Of a stretch of DNA of 64,000 bases, positions 15,751 to 24,130 are shown piece after piece (position 1 is the first letter of the stretch; each line of letters starts with the position of its first letter). The position numbers and the translations under genes are program-made. This DNA is from Halalkalibacter oceani (lineage in GTDB: Bacteria > Bacillota > Bacilli > Bacillales > Bacillaceae_D): contig NZ_JBEPKD010000005.1 in assembly GCF_040544555.1 (NCBI RefSeq), forward strand, positions 133,001 to 197,000. The letters run 5' to 3'. The notes under the pieces are model-generated. The model made no database searches and was not told where the DNA came from. It worked only from the letters and a program-made list of their open reading frames with translations.

Positions 15751-16188
15751 TTATTCTTCCCAAACTTTTACTTCCTTCATAATATCTCCTTGTTTAATTC
15801 TTAACACAGTATCCATGCCCTCTATAACCTGTCCAAAAACAGTATGAACTCCGTCTAAATGAGGTTGTGGTTCGTGCACGATAAAGAACTGTGAAGAACC
15901 AGTGTCCTTCCCTGCATGAGCCATAGATAGTGCGCCTGCAACATGTTTGTGTGGGTTCCCCTCAGTCTCACACTTGATATATCCATGTGGCGAAGACCCC
16001 GTCCCATTTCCAATTGGACAACCGCCCTGGGCGACAAACCCTGGGATCACACGGTGGAATGTTAAACCATTATAGTAGCCTTCATTTGCTAACTTCTCAA
16101 AGTTTTCCACAGTTCCCGGTGCTGCCTCCGGGTAAAATTCAATCACAATCTTTTCTCCGTTTTCAAATTCAATGGAACCTTTTTTCAT
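15751..16188 (-). CDS. ppiB: Peptidyl-prolyl cis-trans isomerase B (cyclophilin)
   Basis: The 145-aa cytoplasmic cyclophilin starts at the ATG after TTGGAGGCAATACAT, matching the usual 143-aa Bacillus PpiB. Active-site residues are visible: FHRVIPGFVAQGG (Arg, Phe, Gln), GALSMAHAGKDTGSSQFFI and HLDGVHTVFGQV (His). It catalyses proline isomerisation during folding. It sits downstream of lysA, as in Bacillus subtilis. It is core chromosome and bounds the prophage. Confidence 0.95.
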   Translation of the reverse strand: MKKGSIEFENGEKIVIEFYPEAAPGTVENFEKLANEGYYNGLTFHRVIPGFVAQGGCPIGNGTGSSPHGYIKCETEGNPHKHVAGALSMAHAGKDTGSSQFFIVHEPQPHLDGVHTVFGQVIEGMDTVLRIKQGDIMKEVKVWEE

Positions 16189-16337
16189 ATGTATTGCCTC
16201 CAATTTCTTTTAGATTCACCTTATTGTACATGATTCCCGCCGACATGTGAAATCGAATGGATGACGGGCCGGGACGAAAGCGTGCTGGCTGCATGAACAG
16301 CCGGACAAATGACAGAGGGTGGACTGCACCGCTCCTG

Positions 16338-16377
16338 AAGCTGCTGAAAAAGGGAGATGTTGATTTTTTAGCAGCTT
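16338..16377 (-). terminator. lysA-ppiB intergenic hairpin
   Basis: AAGCTGCTGAAAAA and TTTTTTAGCAGCTT form a 14-bp stem with one G-U pair, 70 bp after the lysA stop. The rest of the 259-bp gap shows no gene I believe. The stem resembles the one at 28443-28476. Confidence 0.6.
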
Positions 16378-16447
16378 ACACGCTTTTACTATTTATGTCC
16401 CAGCCGGCATCTCTTTTCCTTCTCAAATCTGCAACATCAGACGCCCG

Positions 16448-17767
16448 CTATTTTGCGACGTTATTGGCAAGGGGGACATCGAGCCGCAGTAAATCCTGAT
16501 AGCTTTCCCGTTTAATCACTTCCTGCGCTTCACCGTTCTCAACAAAAATGACCGGCGGGCGCGGAATACGATTATAATTATTCGCCATCGCATAGCCATA
16601 AGCTCCCGTACAGAACACAGCCAAAACATCTTCATGGTTGGCATTCGGCAGCGGCAAATCCCAAATCAGCATATCTCCGCTTTCGCAGCACTTGCCGGCA
16701 ATTGAAAACGTATCTGTCGGCGCTTCATTGGCCCGGTTGGCAAGTATCCCTTCGTATTCCGCCTGATAGAGCGCCGGTCTGAGGTTATCGCTCATTCCGC
16801 CGTCAACCGCCAAATAGTCGCGTACATTAGGAATATGCTTCTTTGAACCGACTGAATAAAGCGTCGTACCGGCATCCCCGACAAGCGATCGGCCCGGTTC
16901 GATCCAGATTTCGGGCATATCCATCTCAATTTCCGCCGCCTGACGCTTGACTACCTCGATCATCTTCTGGACGTATTCTTCAGCAGGAAGCGGCGTATCT
17001 CCTTCAATATAGCGAATGCCGAAGCCTCCACCCAAATTTAACACCTGTGGTGTGAAATCAAACACTTCCCGCCAATGCTTAATCAGTTCAAACATTTTTT
17101 CAACCGCCATCACAAACCCGGTAGTTTCAAAGATTTGTGAGCCGATATGACTGTGAACACCGAGCAGGCGCAGATTCCCGTCAGCCTGAGCGACTTCAAC
17201 AGCCTGATGCACCTGGCCGCTAATCAGATCAAAGCCAAATTTGGAATCCTCCTGTCCGGTGGAAATATAATCATGAGTATGCGCCTCAACGCCCGGGGTG
17301 ATCCGCAGCAAAATACTCATCTGCACATTCCGTTCAGCGCAAATCCGGCTTAACTCGCCCAATTCATAAAAATTATCGACAACGATGCAGCCAATTTGGG
17401 CTTCGACCGCCATTTCCAGTTCCATGAGACTTTTGTTATTGCCATGAAAATGGACTCTTTCCATCGGAAAACCGGACTGGATTGCCGTATACAGCTCCCC
17501 GCCCGAAACGACATCAAGGCTCAGCCCAAGCTCATCGGCAAGCTGGAACATCGCAATACAGCTGAACGCTTTGCTCGCATAGGCGACCTGATAAGGCACC
17601 TGTTCCTCGATAAACGCCTGTTGAAAGCTGGCGGCCCGTTTCCGGATAAGAGCAACATCATAAATAAAGAGCGGCGTGCCATAATCGCGCGCTAAGGCAG
17701 TCGTGTCAACTCCGCCAATTTCAAGATGTCCCTGATCGTTAATCGTGCTCGTCCCATGTAAATACAT
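16448..17767 (-). CDS. lysA: Diaminopimelate decarboxylase
   Basis: The 439-aa PLP enzyme carries out the last step of lysine synthesis, decarboxylating meso-diaminopimelate. The start ATG (MYLHGTSTIND) follows AAGGAGAGG; upstream in-frame codons lack a better site. Fold-type III features are visible: YASKAFSC (Schiff-base Lys), HGNNKS, GVHSHIGSQI, NLGGGFGIRY, EPGRSLVGDAG and CCESGD (substrate/active-site Cys). Length is standard. The gene is preceded by an L-box riboswitch that separates it from spoVAF, so its expression should fall when lysine is plentiful. Confidence 0.95.
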   Translation of the reverse strand: MYLHGTSTINDQGHLEIGGVDTTALARDYGTPLFIYDVALIRKRAASFQQAFIEEQVPYQVAYASKAFSCIAMFQLADELGLSLDVVSGGELYTAIQSGFPMERVHFHGNNKSLMELEMAVEAQIGCIVVDNFYELGELSRICAERNVQMSILLRITPGVEAHTHDYISTGQEDSKFGFDLISGQVHQAVEVAQADGNLRLLGVHSHIGSQIFETTGFVMAVEKMFELIKHWREVFDFTPQVLNLGGGFGIRYIEGDTPLPAEEYVQKMIEVVKRQAAEIEMDMPEIWIEPGRSLVGDAGTTLYSVGSKKHIPNVRDYLAVDGGMSDNLRPALYQAEYEGILANRANEAPTDTFSIAGKCCESGDMLIWDLPLPNANHEDVLAVFCTGAYGYAMANNYNRIPRPPVIFVENGEAQEVIKRESYQDLLRLDVPLANNVAK

Positions 17768-17796
17768 ACTCGTCCTCTCCTTCATCATCCTATAAA

Positions 17797-18018
17797 GAAA
17801 ACAGCTAATGCGACTACACTAGCTGTTAAAAGGGTCAATTCCTAACACCAGAATAGTTCTCCACTGCACCATGCAGTGACAGTCCGCTGCTTCTTCAACA
17901 GCGACCCAGCTATGGATGAGTTGGCGCTCATTCCACGCTTCGGCAATAGACCTTTCCACTTTGCTCATCGCTGCCACCGCTCCAAAAGTGTACTGATTCC
18001 GCTTGCGCCTCTACCCCA
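17797..18018 (-). promoter_or_regulatory. Lysine riboswitch (L-box) with terminator controlling lysA
   Basis: On the minus strand the gap upstream of lysA shows the L-box landmarks in order: GGGGTAGAGGCGC, AGTA, TTGCCGAAGC, GCTGGGTC, GACTGTCACTGC and GGAGAACTATTCTGG. These align in order with the Bacillus subtilis lysC leader elements (AGAGGUGC, AGUA, GCCGAAGC, GCUGG, CUGUCA, GGAGGGCUAUC). About 20 bp later AACAGCTA and TAGCTGTT (17800-17827) form a terminator stem followed by TTTTCTTT. Lysine binding is expected to favour termination. The rest of the spoVAF-lysA gap (18019-18084) probably holds the promoter. Confidence 0.88.
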
Positions 18019-18084
18019 ATTGTTTTGAGGTTTATGAAATTTAGTCGCTATTACTTTACCATATCAAACAAAATAGTTCAATCT

Positions 18085-19572
18085 TTATTCAGACCGTTGT
18101 TTAATCGGATCCTGAGGATTGACAATACTTGGCCGGAAGCGGACCGACGGCACTGTCGCCCTGATTAAAATTTGCCAGATGGCCGGTGGATCAAATGGAA
18201 GAAACGGCCATAAATACGGCTTATTAAACGCTTTAATCATCGCCAGCAACAGAATAAACAGCGTGCCGCCGATAATAAAGCCCGGCGCTTTAAAGATCGC
18301 CACAACGATAATGAGCATAATCCTTGTCGCCCGCAGCGCAACGCCAAGCTCATAGCTCGGTGTTGCGAAAATCCCGATCGCGCCAAGGGACACATACAGA
18401 ATAACTTCCGAGGTGAAATAGCCGACCTCGATTGCAATTTCCCCAATCAATAAAGCGGCGACGAGACCGAGAGCGGTGGCCAAAGGGGACGGTGTGTGAA
18501 TCGCCGCCATACGCAGCAGTTCGATTCCTAGCTCAGCAATCAGAATTTGGACGACGATCGGCACGTTATTCGTCTCCTCCGGCCCGATGAAATCAAGTCC
18601 CGCCGGCAACAAACTCGGCTGAATCACGAGCAATAGCCAAAACGGCAAAATAAAAAGGGAAAAAAAGATTCCTAAAAAACGCGTCCAGCGGAGAAATGTT
18701 CCAATAAACGCTGCCTGCCGGTATTCCTCAGCGTGCTGAACATGATGAAAAAGCGTCGTTGGTGTAATAATCACACTCGGCGAGGCATCGACAATGATTA
18801 AAATATGCCCTTCCAGCAAATGTGTTGCCGCGACATCTGGACGCTCAGTGTAGCGGACAAGAGGAAAGGGGTTCATCCCCTGTTTGACAATATATTCCTC
18901 GACAATTTTGTCGGCCATCGTCAAGCCATCTAAATTAATTGCCTCAAGCTCCTTCCTGACTATCTCCACTAAATCAGGATCAGCAATTCCATCGATATAC
19001 GACAAACAGATGTCGGTTTTTGAGCGAACCCCGACCTGCATAATTTCATTGCGCAGCCGCTCATCACGAATGCGCCTCCTCGTCAAAGCGGTATTAAGAA
19101 TAATGTTCTCCGTGTAGCCGTCACGCGCCCCGCGCACGACCCGCTCTGTGTCAGGCTCTTCCGGGCTGCGTCCCGGGTAGCTTCTGACATCAACAACAAA
19201 TGCCTCATCTTCGCCTTCTACAAGAATAAAGATTAAGCCTGAGAGCATCCGCGTGATCGCTTCATCAAGCGATGACGTATACTCGACCTGGACATGCGTC
19301 AAATGATTTTGAATCGCCTGTTTCACTTTCACTGACGGGGTTTTCCGCCCGCGGGCGTCAAGCAGCATCAGCTCTCTCATGATTTCAATAATATACTCAA
19401 TATCACATAAGCCTGTTACGAAATAAATTTGAATTTCTTTATCAAGAACAGGAAGCTTCCGTACCCCGACATCAAACGATTTATCAAAGCCGAGCCGCTT
19501 TTTCAGAATCTCCTCGTTCACCTTAATATCCCGTGATATCGCTGTCTCTTGTTTGTCAAACTTCTGACTCAT
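18085..19572 (-). CDS. spoVAF: Stage V sporulation protein AF (GerA-family)
   Basis: The 495-aa membrane protein starts at MSQKFDKQETAIS after GGAGCGG; this start overlaps the end of spoVAEA by 17 bp and matches the usual length of about 493. It has a soluble N-terminal half with GerA-type motifs (VTGLCDIEYI, EGEDEAFVVDVRSYPGR, PDTERVVRGARDGYTEN) and four or more membrane helices after residue 280. It belongs to the GerAA family and sits in the forespore inner membrane, assisting germination with the SpoVA channel. It is the last gene of the spoVA operon. Confidence 0.95.
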   Translation of the reverse strand: MSQKFDKQETAISRDIKVNEEILKKRLGFDKSFDVGVRKLPVLDKEIQIYFVTGLCDIEYIIEIMRELMLLDARGRKTPSVKVKQAIQNHLTHVQVEYTSSLDEAITRMLSGLIFILVEGEDEAFVVDVRSYPGRSPEEPDTERVVRGARDGYTENIILNTALTRRRIRDERLRNEIMQVGVRSKTDICLSYIDGIADPDLVEIVRKELEAINLDGLTMADKIVEEYIVKQGMNPFPLVRYTERPDVAATHLLEGHILIIVDASPSVIITPTTLFHHVQHAEEYRQAAFIGTFLRWTRFLGIFFSLFILPFWLLLVIQPSLLPAGLDFIGPEETNNVPIVVQILIAELGIELLRMAAIHTPSPLATALGLVAALLIGEIAIEVGYFTSEVILYVSLGAIGIFATPSYELGVALRATRIMLIIVVAIFKAPGFIIGGTLFILLLAMIKAFNKPYLWPFLPFDPPAIWQILIRATVPSVRFRPSIVNPQDPIKQRSE

Positions 19573-20134
19573 GATATCCGCTCCGTTCCAATATAATTTC
19601 GATTGCCAGCTTCGTGATCGGCGCGCCCTTTTCAACAGTATCGAGACCGGCCATTTTTCCGATATCACCGACGCCGACGACTACCGGAAGGGATAGCTCG
19701 TCCAGTACATAAACGGTGTCTCCATTAATCCGGCCAAGCTCCAAGTCGGCCAGACCGTCTTTATCAATCCCATATTCAGTAAGGTTGCCATAGCGGTCAA
19801 TACCGACATCAATATGCGCCCATTCACTGGCATGGGTCGAGGAAGCGACAGCAACAGCGCCAATTACCTCAATCGCCGGATGGTTGGCCAAATAATGCAT
19901 CGCCGTTTCCCCCATCCCGGATTCACGGTAGCCGCCATCATCAAACATCACAAGCACTGGATCATTAGGAGTTTGTAAAATGAGAGAAGCAAGCTCCTCG
20001 CCTGTTAAGTGCGAAGGGTTTCCTGACGAATGACTGATACAGCGCCCGCCAATCTCCCGGCTTGCCTGTTCGACTGCTTTTCTGGCAGCTTCATCTCCAT
20101 CCGTCACAAAAATAACTTTAGGCTTTCTCTCCAT
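19556..20134 (-). CDS. spoVAEA: Stage V sporulation protein AEA
   Basis: The 192-aa soluble protein has the typical RKPKVIFVTDGDEAARKAVEQASREIGGRCISHSSGNPS start and an alpha/beta core (VLVMFDDGGY, IGAVAVASSTH, HIDVGIDRYG). It corresponds to the upstream-type SpoVAE half in Bacillus. It forms part of the SpoVA system for dipicolinic acid movement in spores, although its exact part is not known. Spacing to spoVAEB is 6 bp. Confidence 0.93.
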   Translation of the reverse strand: MERKPKVIFVTDGDEAARKAVEQASREIGGRCISHSSGNPSHLTGEELASLILQTPNDPVLVMFDDGGYRESGMGETAMHYLANHPAIEVIGAVAVASSTHASEWAHIDVGIDRYGNLTEYGIDKDGLADLELGRINGDTVYVLDELSLPVVVGVGDIGKMAGLDTVEKGAPITKLAIEIILERSGYHESEV

Positions 20135-20140
20135 TTTTCG

Positions 20141-20494
20141 TCACCCCTTTGGCTTAAAAAAGATTGCAATTAAAAAACTGAATAAAATCGTTGAGGAAAT
20201 ACCGACAGACGTCACTTCAAACACGCCCATCCCGACTCCCCAAAAACCGTAGCGATCCCCTTCTGCCATCGCTCCATGCACGAGTGAATGGCCAAAGCTG
20301 GTAATCGGCACTGTCGCTCCCGCTCCGGCAAAATCAATCAGACGGTCATAAAGCTGAAAGCCATCCAACAACGCCCCCGCCACAACAAGCGTGCTGAGAG
20401 TATGCGTGGGAGACAGCTTGCCGACATCCATTAACAATTGCCCCAAAAAGCATATCAACCCGCCCACAACGAAAGCGATCACATACTCAAGCAT
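20141..20494 (-). CDS. spoVAEB: Stage V sporulation protein AEB
   Basis: The 117-aa integral membrane protein has four hydrophobic segments, with motifs GGLICFLGQLLMD, PTHTLSTLVVAGALLDGFQLYD and GAGATVPITSFGHSLVHGA. The last is the conserved SpoVAC/SpoVAE core repeat. With SpoVAC it is thought to build the dipicolinate channel of the spore inner membrane. It lies 5 bp from spoVAD. Confidence 0.95.
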   Translation of the reverse strand: MLEYVIAFVVGGLICFLGQLLMDVGKLSPTHTLSTLVVAGALLDGFQLYDRLIDFAGAGATVPITSFGHSLVHGAMAEGDRYGFWGVGMGVFEVTSVGISSTILFSFLIAIFFKPKG

Positions 20495-20499
20495 GTCGG

Positions 20500-21516
20500 T
20501 TACTCCTTTCGTTCAAATGAAATGGCATGAGCGATGCAAGGAATTGTTTCCTTCTGCTGGATCATCAGCGGGCTCAGCAGGGCCCCTGTCGCCACAACAA
20601 GCAGTCGCCGGAACTTTCCTCTTTTCATTTCCTGCAGGAGATGGCCGTATGTCACAACAGCCGGGCAACCAGCCCCGCTTCCTCCCGCGAAAACGGGCTG
20701 CTCCTGTTGGTAGATCATAATCCCACAATCCTGGTAGTTATTTACGAGGCGGATCCCTTTTTCTTGTAGTAGTTTACGCAAAATTCCACTTCCTACCCGT
20801 GATAAATCCCCGGTTACGATCAAATCATAATCATCGACTGTCCGCTTCGTTTCCTCAAGATGCGTTAAAATCGTATCCGCCGCGGCCGGCGCCATCGCCG
20901 ATCCCATATCAAACGGATTCGCCAGCCCGAAATCAATCACCTTGCCGACGGTCGCCTCCGTAATTTGAATCGCTGACGGCTTCGTGCCAATTACAATCGC
21001 TCCCGCTCCGGTCACCGTATAGGTGGATGTTTCAGGACGCTGGCTGCCAAATTCAGTCGGATAGCGAAATTGCCGCTCTGCCGTCGCATTATGACTGCTT
21101 GCTGCGGACAGCACCAGTTTAGCCGCTCCCGTATCAATAAGCAGACTGCCAAGTGCCAGCCCTTCCATCGCCGTCGCACAGGCGGCAAAAAGGCCAAAAT
21201 ATGGCCGCTCCAGCTCGCGCGCGTGGTAATTGGACGTCACAATCTGGTTCAGCAAATCGCCGGCTAAAAAAAAGTCGATCTCTCCCGCCTTTTTCTCAGC
21301 TTTTTTTAAAGCCGCCTCCACCGCGTCCTTCATCAGTTTCCGTTCAGCGAGCTCCCAATTTTCTTCCCCGGCGTACAAATGATCATAGGCTTTATCAAAA
21401 CTGCCACCTAATGGACCTTTCGCTTCCTCAGGGCCGACCGCGGTTCCCGTTCCCTGCACATATACCGGATTGTTAAAATGCCATGTTTGCCTTCCTCTTC
21501 GTTCCACCTGCTCCAC
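20500..21516 (-). CDS. spoVAD: Stage V sporulation protein AD
   Basis: The 338-aa protein has a thiolase/ketoacyl-synthase-like fold (GLFAACATAMEGLALG, AASSHNATAERQFRYPTEFG, VTGDLSRVGSGIL). It is known to bind dipicolinic acid and is needed for its uptake into the forespore. Full length, with the start after GAGTGTGGAG. It is tightly packed between spoVAC and spoVAEB. Confidence 0.96.
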   Translation of the reverse strand: MEQVERRGRQTWHFNNPVYVQGTGTAVGPEEAKGPLGGSFDKAYDHLYAGEENWELAERKLMKDAVEAALKKAEKKAGEIDFFLAGDLLNQIVTSNYHARELERPYFGLFAACATAMEGLALGSLLIDTGAAKLVLSAASSHNATAERQFRYPTEFGSQRPETSTYTVTGAGAIVIGTKPSAIQITEATVGKVIDFGLANPFDMGSAMAPAAADTILTHLEETKRTVDDYDLIVTGDLSRVGSGILRKLLQEKGIRLVNNYQDCGIMIYQQEQPVFAGGSGAGCPAVVTYGHLLQEMKRGKFRRLLVVATGALLSPLMIQQKETIPCIAHAISFERKE

Positions 21517-21520
21517 ACTC

Positions 21521-21982
21521 CTACGATTGAATCAGCATTTTTACGAGCAGCCTCGTCAATCCGACGATATAGGCTGATAATACGCCGAAAGCGATCACGG
21601 CTCCGGTTAGCTTGAACATATTGGCGCCAATGCCGAACACAAGCCCTTCACTTTTATGCTCCAATGCCGCACTCGTCATCGCATTGGAAAAGCCTGTGAC
21701 AGGCACTAATGAACCGGCGCCGGCGAATTGACCAAGCTTGTCATACAAGCCTAGTCCGGTCGCCAGCGCAGCCAGTAGAATAAGCGTCGCCAAAGTCGGC
21801 CCCATCGCTTCCTTTTCTGTAAACGGAAGATACGTCAAATACAAGTTGTTCAGCCACTGTCCGAGCGTACAAATAAAGCCTCCGATCAAAAATGCTTTAG
21901 CGCCATTACGCCATACCGCCCGCTTCGGCTGATACAATTGAATGTTTTTTTGGTATTGTTCTTTCTCCGTCGTCGTTGCCAT
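21521..21982 (-). CDS. spoVAC: Stage V sporulation protein AC
   Basis: The 153-aa protein has a cytosolic N-terminus (YQKNIQLYQPKR) and four membrane helices containing GGFICTLGQWLNNLYL and GAGSLVPVTGFSNAMTSAALE. In Bacillus it behaves as a mechanosensitive channel for dipicolinate release during germination. Its length is close to the usual 150. The SD is AGGAGGATG. It shares the SpoVAE-type core repeat with spoVAEB. Confidence 0.96.
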   Translation of the reverse strand: MATTTEKEQYQKNIQLYQPKRAVWRNGAKAFLIGGFICTLGQWLNNLYLTYLPFTEKEAMGPTLATLILLAALATGLGLYDKLGQFAGAGSLVPVTGFSNAMTSAALEHKSEGLVFGIGANMFKLTGAVIAFGVLSAYIVGLTRLLVKMLIQS

Positions 21983-21993
21983 CCTTCATCCTC

Positions 21994-22413
21994 CTACTTA
22001 ATAAAAAAAAGCCAGTGAAACAGCGAGCCGCATACCTTACCTAGGGCGATCGCCATTAAAAAGCGGACAATATGACCGTCGAGGCCGATTCTCTTCGCTA
22101 AAATCGGCAAAACATTAAGCACTTCCGTCAGCGCTGCGGCAAGCATCCCGACAAAGGTGCCCGCCGCCAGCCCGATTGGAATGAGCCAAAGCGGAGAGGC
22201 GTGCAAGGAAAACGGATAAAAGCTGGCCCACGTTCCAGCCTGCACTCCAATAATCAACGCCCATTCGTAGAAGCGGATAAACGAGCCGGTTTTTGTTAAT
22301 TGCGTCATGCGCGGCGCTACCCCGAGCACGGTCAGGAAGGCGACAAATCCAGCGCCGACTGCCAACCCGCCCCCAAGGCCGATCAGCATGATCAACACCG
22401 ATTCAATGGCCAT
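21994..22413 (-). CDS. spoVAB: Stage V sporulation protein AB
   Basis: The 139-aa membrane protein has four to five helices. The start at MAIESVLIMLIGLGGGLAVGAGFVAF gives the usual length of about 141 and overlaps the end of spoVAA by 11 bp, implying translational coupling; codons further upstream add an unconserved leader. Conserved stretches are GVAPRMTQLTKT and GTFVGMLAAALTEVLNVLPILAKR. Spore inner membrane; part of the SpoVA complex. Confidence 0.94.
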   Translation of the reverse strand: MAIESVLIMLIGLGGGLAVGAGFVAFLTVLGVAPRMTQLTKTGSFIRFYEWALIIGVQAGTWASFYPFSLHASPLWLIPIGLAAGTFVGMLAAALTEVLNVLPILAKRIGLDGHIVRFLMAIALGKVCGSLFHWLFFIK

Positions 22414-23020
22414 TATCTTTCCCTTGCTTGTTTTCGTGATGAAGCAAATAGGCATCGAGCGATTGCTGGTACTGAAACATTTCAACCTCTAGTGGACTAG
22501 GCTCTTCATTTAACCGCTTGCGGAAAAAGTGATTGAAAAACAGCACCATGCCAAGCCCTAAGCCGATCGAATAAGGAATTTGTAAAAGCAAGGGCTTTGC
22601 CGCTTCATTGCCGGTTACAAGCTGAAAGATCCGGAGGTGGACAGCCCGCATGCTTACATCCTCATGAAAGTTCATAATCGCCAACCCGGCGCCGATAAAT
22701 AATAAAAACCAAACGACCACCACATAGACGGGTGCTAGCGCCGACTTTGCCTGTTTTATCTCGACAATCGTCTGTGGCGCGCCGACGGTTTGGATCGAAA
22801 GGTGAGGAAATACCTCATGGATTTTTTTTGTGACATCAATGATGTCAATAATCAGATGAGTCTGATCTTCAGGTGAAATCGAATAAAGAGGAAGCCCGGC
22901 CAGTGCAGCCTGCCTCGTTTCAGCCGCATTCATATGAGCAATATCACGAAGAACAAGCACCTGATTGCAAGTAGCAGAAATCCGCGGTTTTAGCCGCAAA
23001 TACAGCTCCTCTCGCTCCAC
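22403..23020 (-). CDS. spoVAA: Stage V sporulation protein AA
   Basis: The 205-aa product has a soluble N-terminal domain (EREELYLRLKPRI) and two C-terminal membrane helices (about 120-142 and 158-175). I chose GTG at 23020 because it follows a perfect GGAGGTGATTCGA and aligns with the Bacillus subtilis SpoVAA start; ATG and other codons further upstream lie between the sigma-G -10 box and this site. It is the first gene of the spoVA operon. Confidence 0.93.
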   Translation of the reverse strand: MEREELYLRLKPRISATCNQVLVLRDIAHMNAAETRQAALAGLPLYSISPEDQTHLIIDIIDVTKKIHEVFPHLSIQTVGAPQTIVEIKQAKSALAPVYVVVVWFLLFIGAGLAIMNFHEDVSMRAVHLRIFQLVTGNEAAKPLLLQIPYSIGLGLGMVLFFNHFFRKRLNEEPSPLEVEMFQYQQSLDAYLLHHENKQGKDNGH

Positions 23021-23043
23021 TCGAATCACCTCCATTTTGCTTT

Positions 23044-23073
23044 TAGTATGACAGAAAACCCTCAACTTCATTC
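23044..23073 (-). promoter_or_regulatory. Sigma-G promoter of the spoVA operon
   Basis: On the minus strand GAATG (23069-23073) and CATACTA (23044-23050) are 18 bases apart, fitting the forespore sigma-G consensus (GAATR, 17-18, CATNMTA). The -10 box ends 23 bp before the spoVAA GTG, consistent with known forespore transcription of spoVA. Confidence 0.82.
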
Positions 23074-23113
23074 TCCTCCACAAGCAAAAACTGCCTCTCC
23101 TTCTTCAAAACAT

Positions 23114-23211
23114 GGACAAAAGGTTGTTTTTTTACCTTTTGTCCAGAGCAATGAGCGGAACCGCCACGATTTTTTTAAAAGCCCGTTGTGAGTGGATTTC
23201 TCACAACGGGC
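23114..23211. terminator. Two hairpins in the spoVAA-dinB gap
   Basis: GGACAAAAGGT/ACCTTTTGTCC (23114-23144) and GCCCGTTGTGAG/CTCACAACGGGC (23181-23211) are strong stems. They lie between the spoVA promoter and a decayed transposase fragment, not directly after a gene on either strand, and may be ends or scars of a lost insertion. Confidence 0.55.
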
Positions 23212-23217
23212 TTGTGG

Positions 23218-23395
23218 CGTGTGAAGTCATTGCCAGTAGGTCCAAAGCTAGTTTTGTCTCAAGCTCTTTTGCATTTTCATCGCCTGCATGGATTTTTCCG
23301 AGCCCCTTCAGGTTCGTCCAACGCAGTCGATGCTTTTGTTTAAGATCGCAAAGACTCGTTCAATCGTTGCTTTCCATCTTACATAGATCTCTCTA
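23218..23395 (-). pseudogene. Decayed IS1182-type transposase C-terminal fragment
   Basis: Read on the minus strand, the segment encodes REIYVRWKATIERVF, then in shifted frames a TNLKGLGK-like stretch and SMQAM. These are the C-terminal motifs of IS1182-family DDE transposases (RRKxTIERVF, LRGLxKVSMQAM). There are frameshifts and stops, and no N-terminal or catalytic part remains. About 75 bp is shared, in opposite orientation, with 48697-48770. Confidence 0.65.
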
Positions 23396-23531
23396 TATTA
23401 GGCTCAAGCAACCTTTTCCAATTAGAAAAAATCCCGGAAGCGAGGTCGACTAAACAAAAAAGTCATTTTCTTTTATCTGAAAATTCGCTACACTGACAGT
23501 AAACCTATTTTTTGTAAAGGAGTGTTTCTTG

Positions 23532-23990
23532 ATGGCCTTAGTTCCGTTTTCTTATGCGAGAAAAGCAATCTTGCAAGTCGTCACATCGATTGACGAAGAC
23601 AAGCTTGACTTTGTTCCTGCGGGGTTCGCCAATTCTATCCGCTGGAATGTCGGTCACCTGCTCGTAATCGCCGATCGCAACCTGCGGCATGCTGCCAATT
23701 ATCAGCCGGTTGTTCCTGACCATTACACCAGCTTCTTTGACATGGGCACCGCTCCAGCGCAATGGACAGACGAGCCTCCGTCAACGGCGGACTTGATCAA
23801 ATATGCCGAAGCCCAGCTTGAAGCTGTGGAGCGGATTTCTGCCAACGGCTGTGATCTGCCGCTCGCAAAAACTTTCAACTTACGCGGGACAACATTCACG
23901 ACGCTTTCCGACCTGCTCGGTTTCTTAAGCTATCATGAAGGTCTTCATTTAGGCGCCTGTAAACTGATTAAGAAAAACGCGGGTGCGTAA
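23532..23990 (+). CDS. DinB-family protein
   Basis: The 152-aa product starts at the ATG (MALVPFSYARKAIL) after AAAGGAGTGTTTCTTG. It is a four-helix DinB/YfiT-like protein, with the metal-site pattern visible as RWNVGHLLVIADRN (His), YHEGLHLGACKLI (two His) and a PPSTADLIKY middle. The family includes bacillithiol S-transferases, but this member's substrate cannot be told from sequence. It is the only plus-strand gene in the sporulation block. The downstream gap holds a cre-like sequence at 24024-24038 (ACGAAAGCGCTTACC), of doubtful meaning. Confidence 0.85.
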   Translation: MALVPFSYARKAILQVVTSIDEDKLDFVPAGFANSIRWNVGHLLVIADRNLRHAANYQPVVPDHYTSFFDMGTAPAQWTDEPPSTADLIKYAEAQLEAVERISANGCDLPLAKTFNLRGTTFTTLSDLLGFLSYHEGLHLGACKLIKKNAGA

Positions 23991-24074
23991 GTGGCTCTCG
24001 TTCCCTGTTTGAAGTAGGACATAACGAAAGCGCTTACCTGAACAGAATCCCGGCCGTCATATAGCGAAGAAAAA

Positions 24075-24130
24075 AAAGACTGATTCTCGCAACCACAAAA
24101 AGCTGTTGTGGTTTTTGAGAATCAGTCTTT
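24075..24130 (-). terminator. Terminator of the sigF operon
   Basis: AAAGACTGATTCTC and GAGAATCAGTCTTT, with a second inner stem AACCACAA/TTGTGGTT, form one long hairpin directly after the sigF stop, with a T-run on the minus strand. It separates sigF from spoVA transcription. The stem also works on the plus strand for dinB. Confidence 0.9.

Noticed and set aside
13290..15751. Possible CRISPR array or solitary type I-C repeat near the Cas8c-like gene
   Set aside because: I looked for the I-C repeat end GTGGATTGAAAT and its reverse, and for regularly spaced direct repeats; none is present in this stretch.
16257..16499. Plus-strand frame in the lysA-ppiB gap
   Set aside because: Overlaps the lysA end, spans a terminator hairpin, no SD and no recognisable protein.
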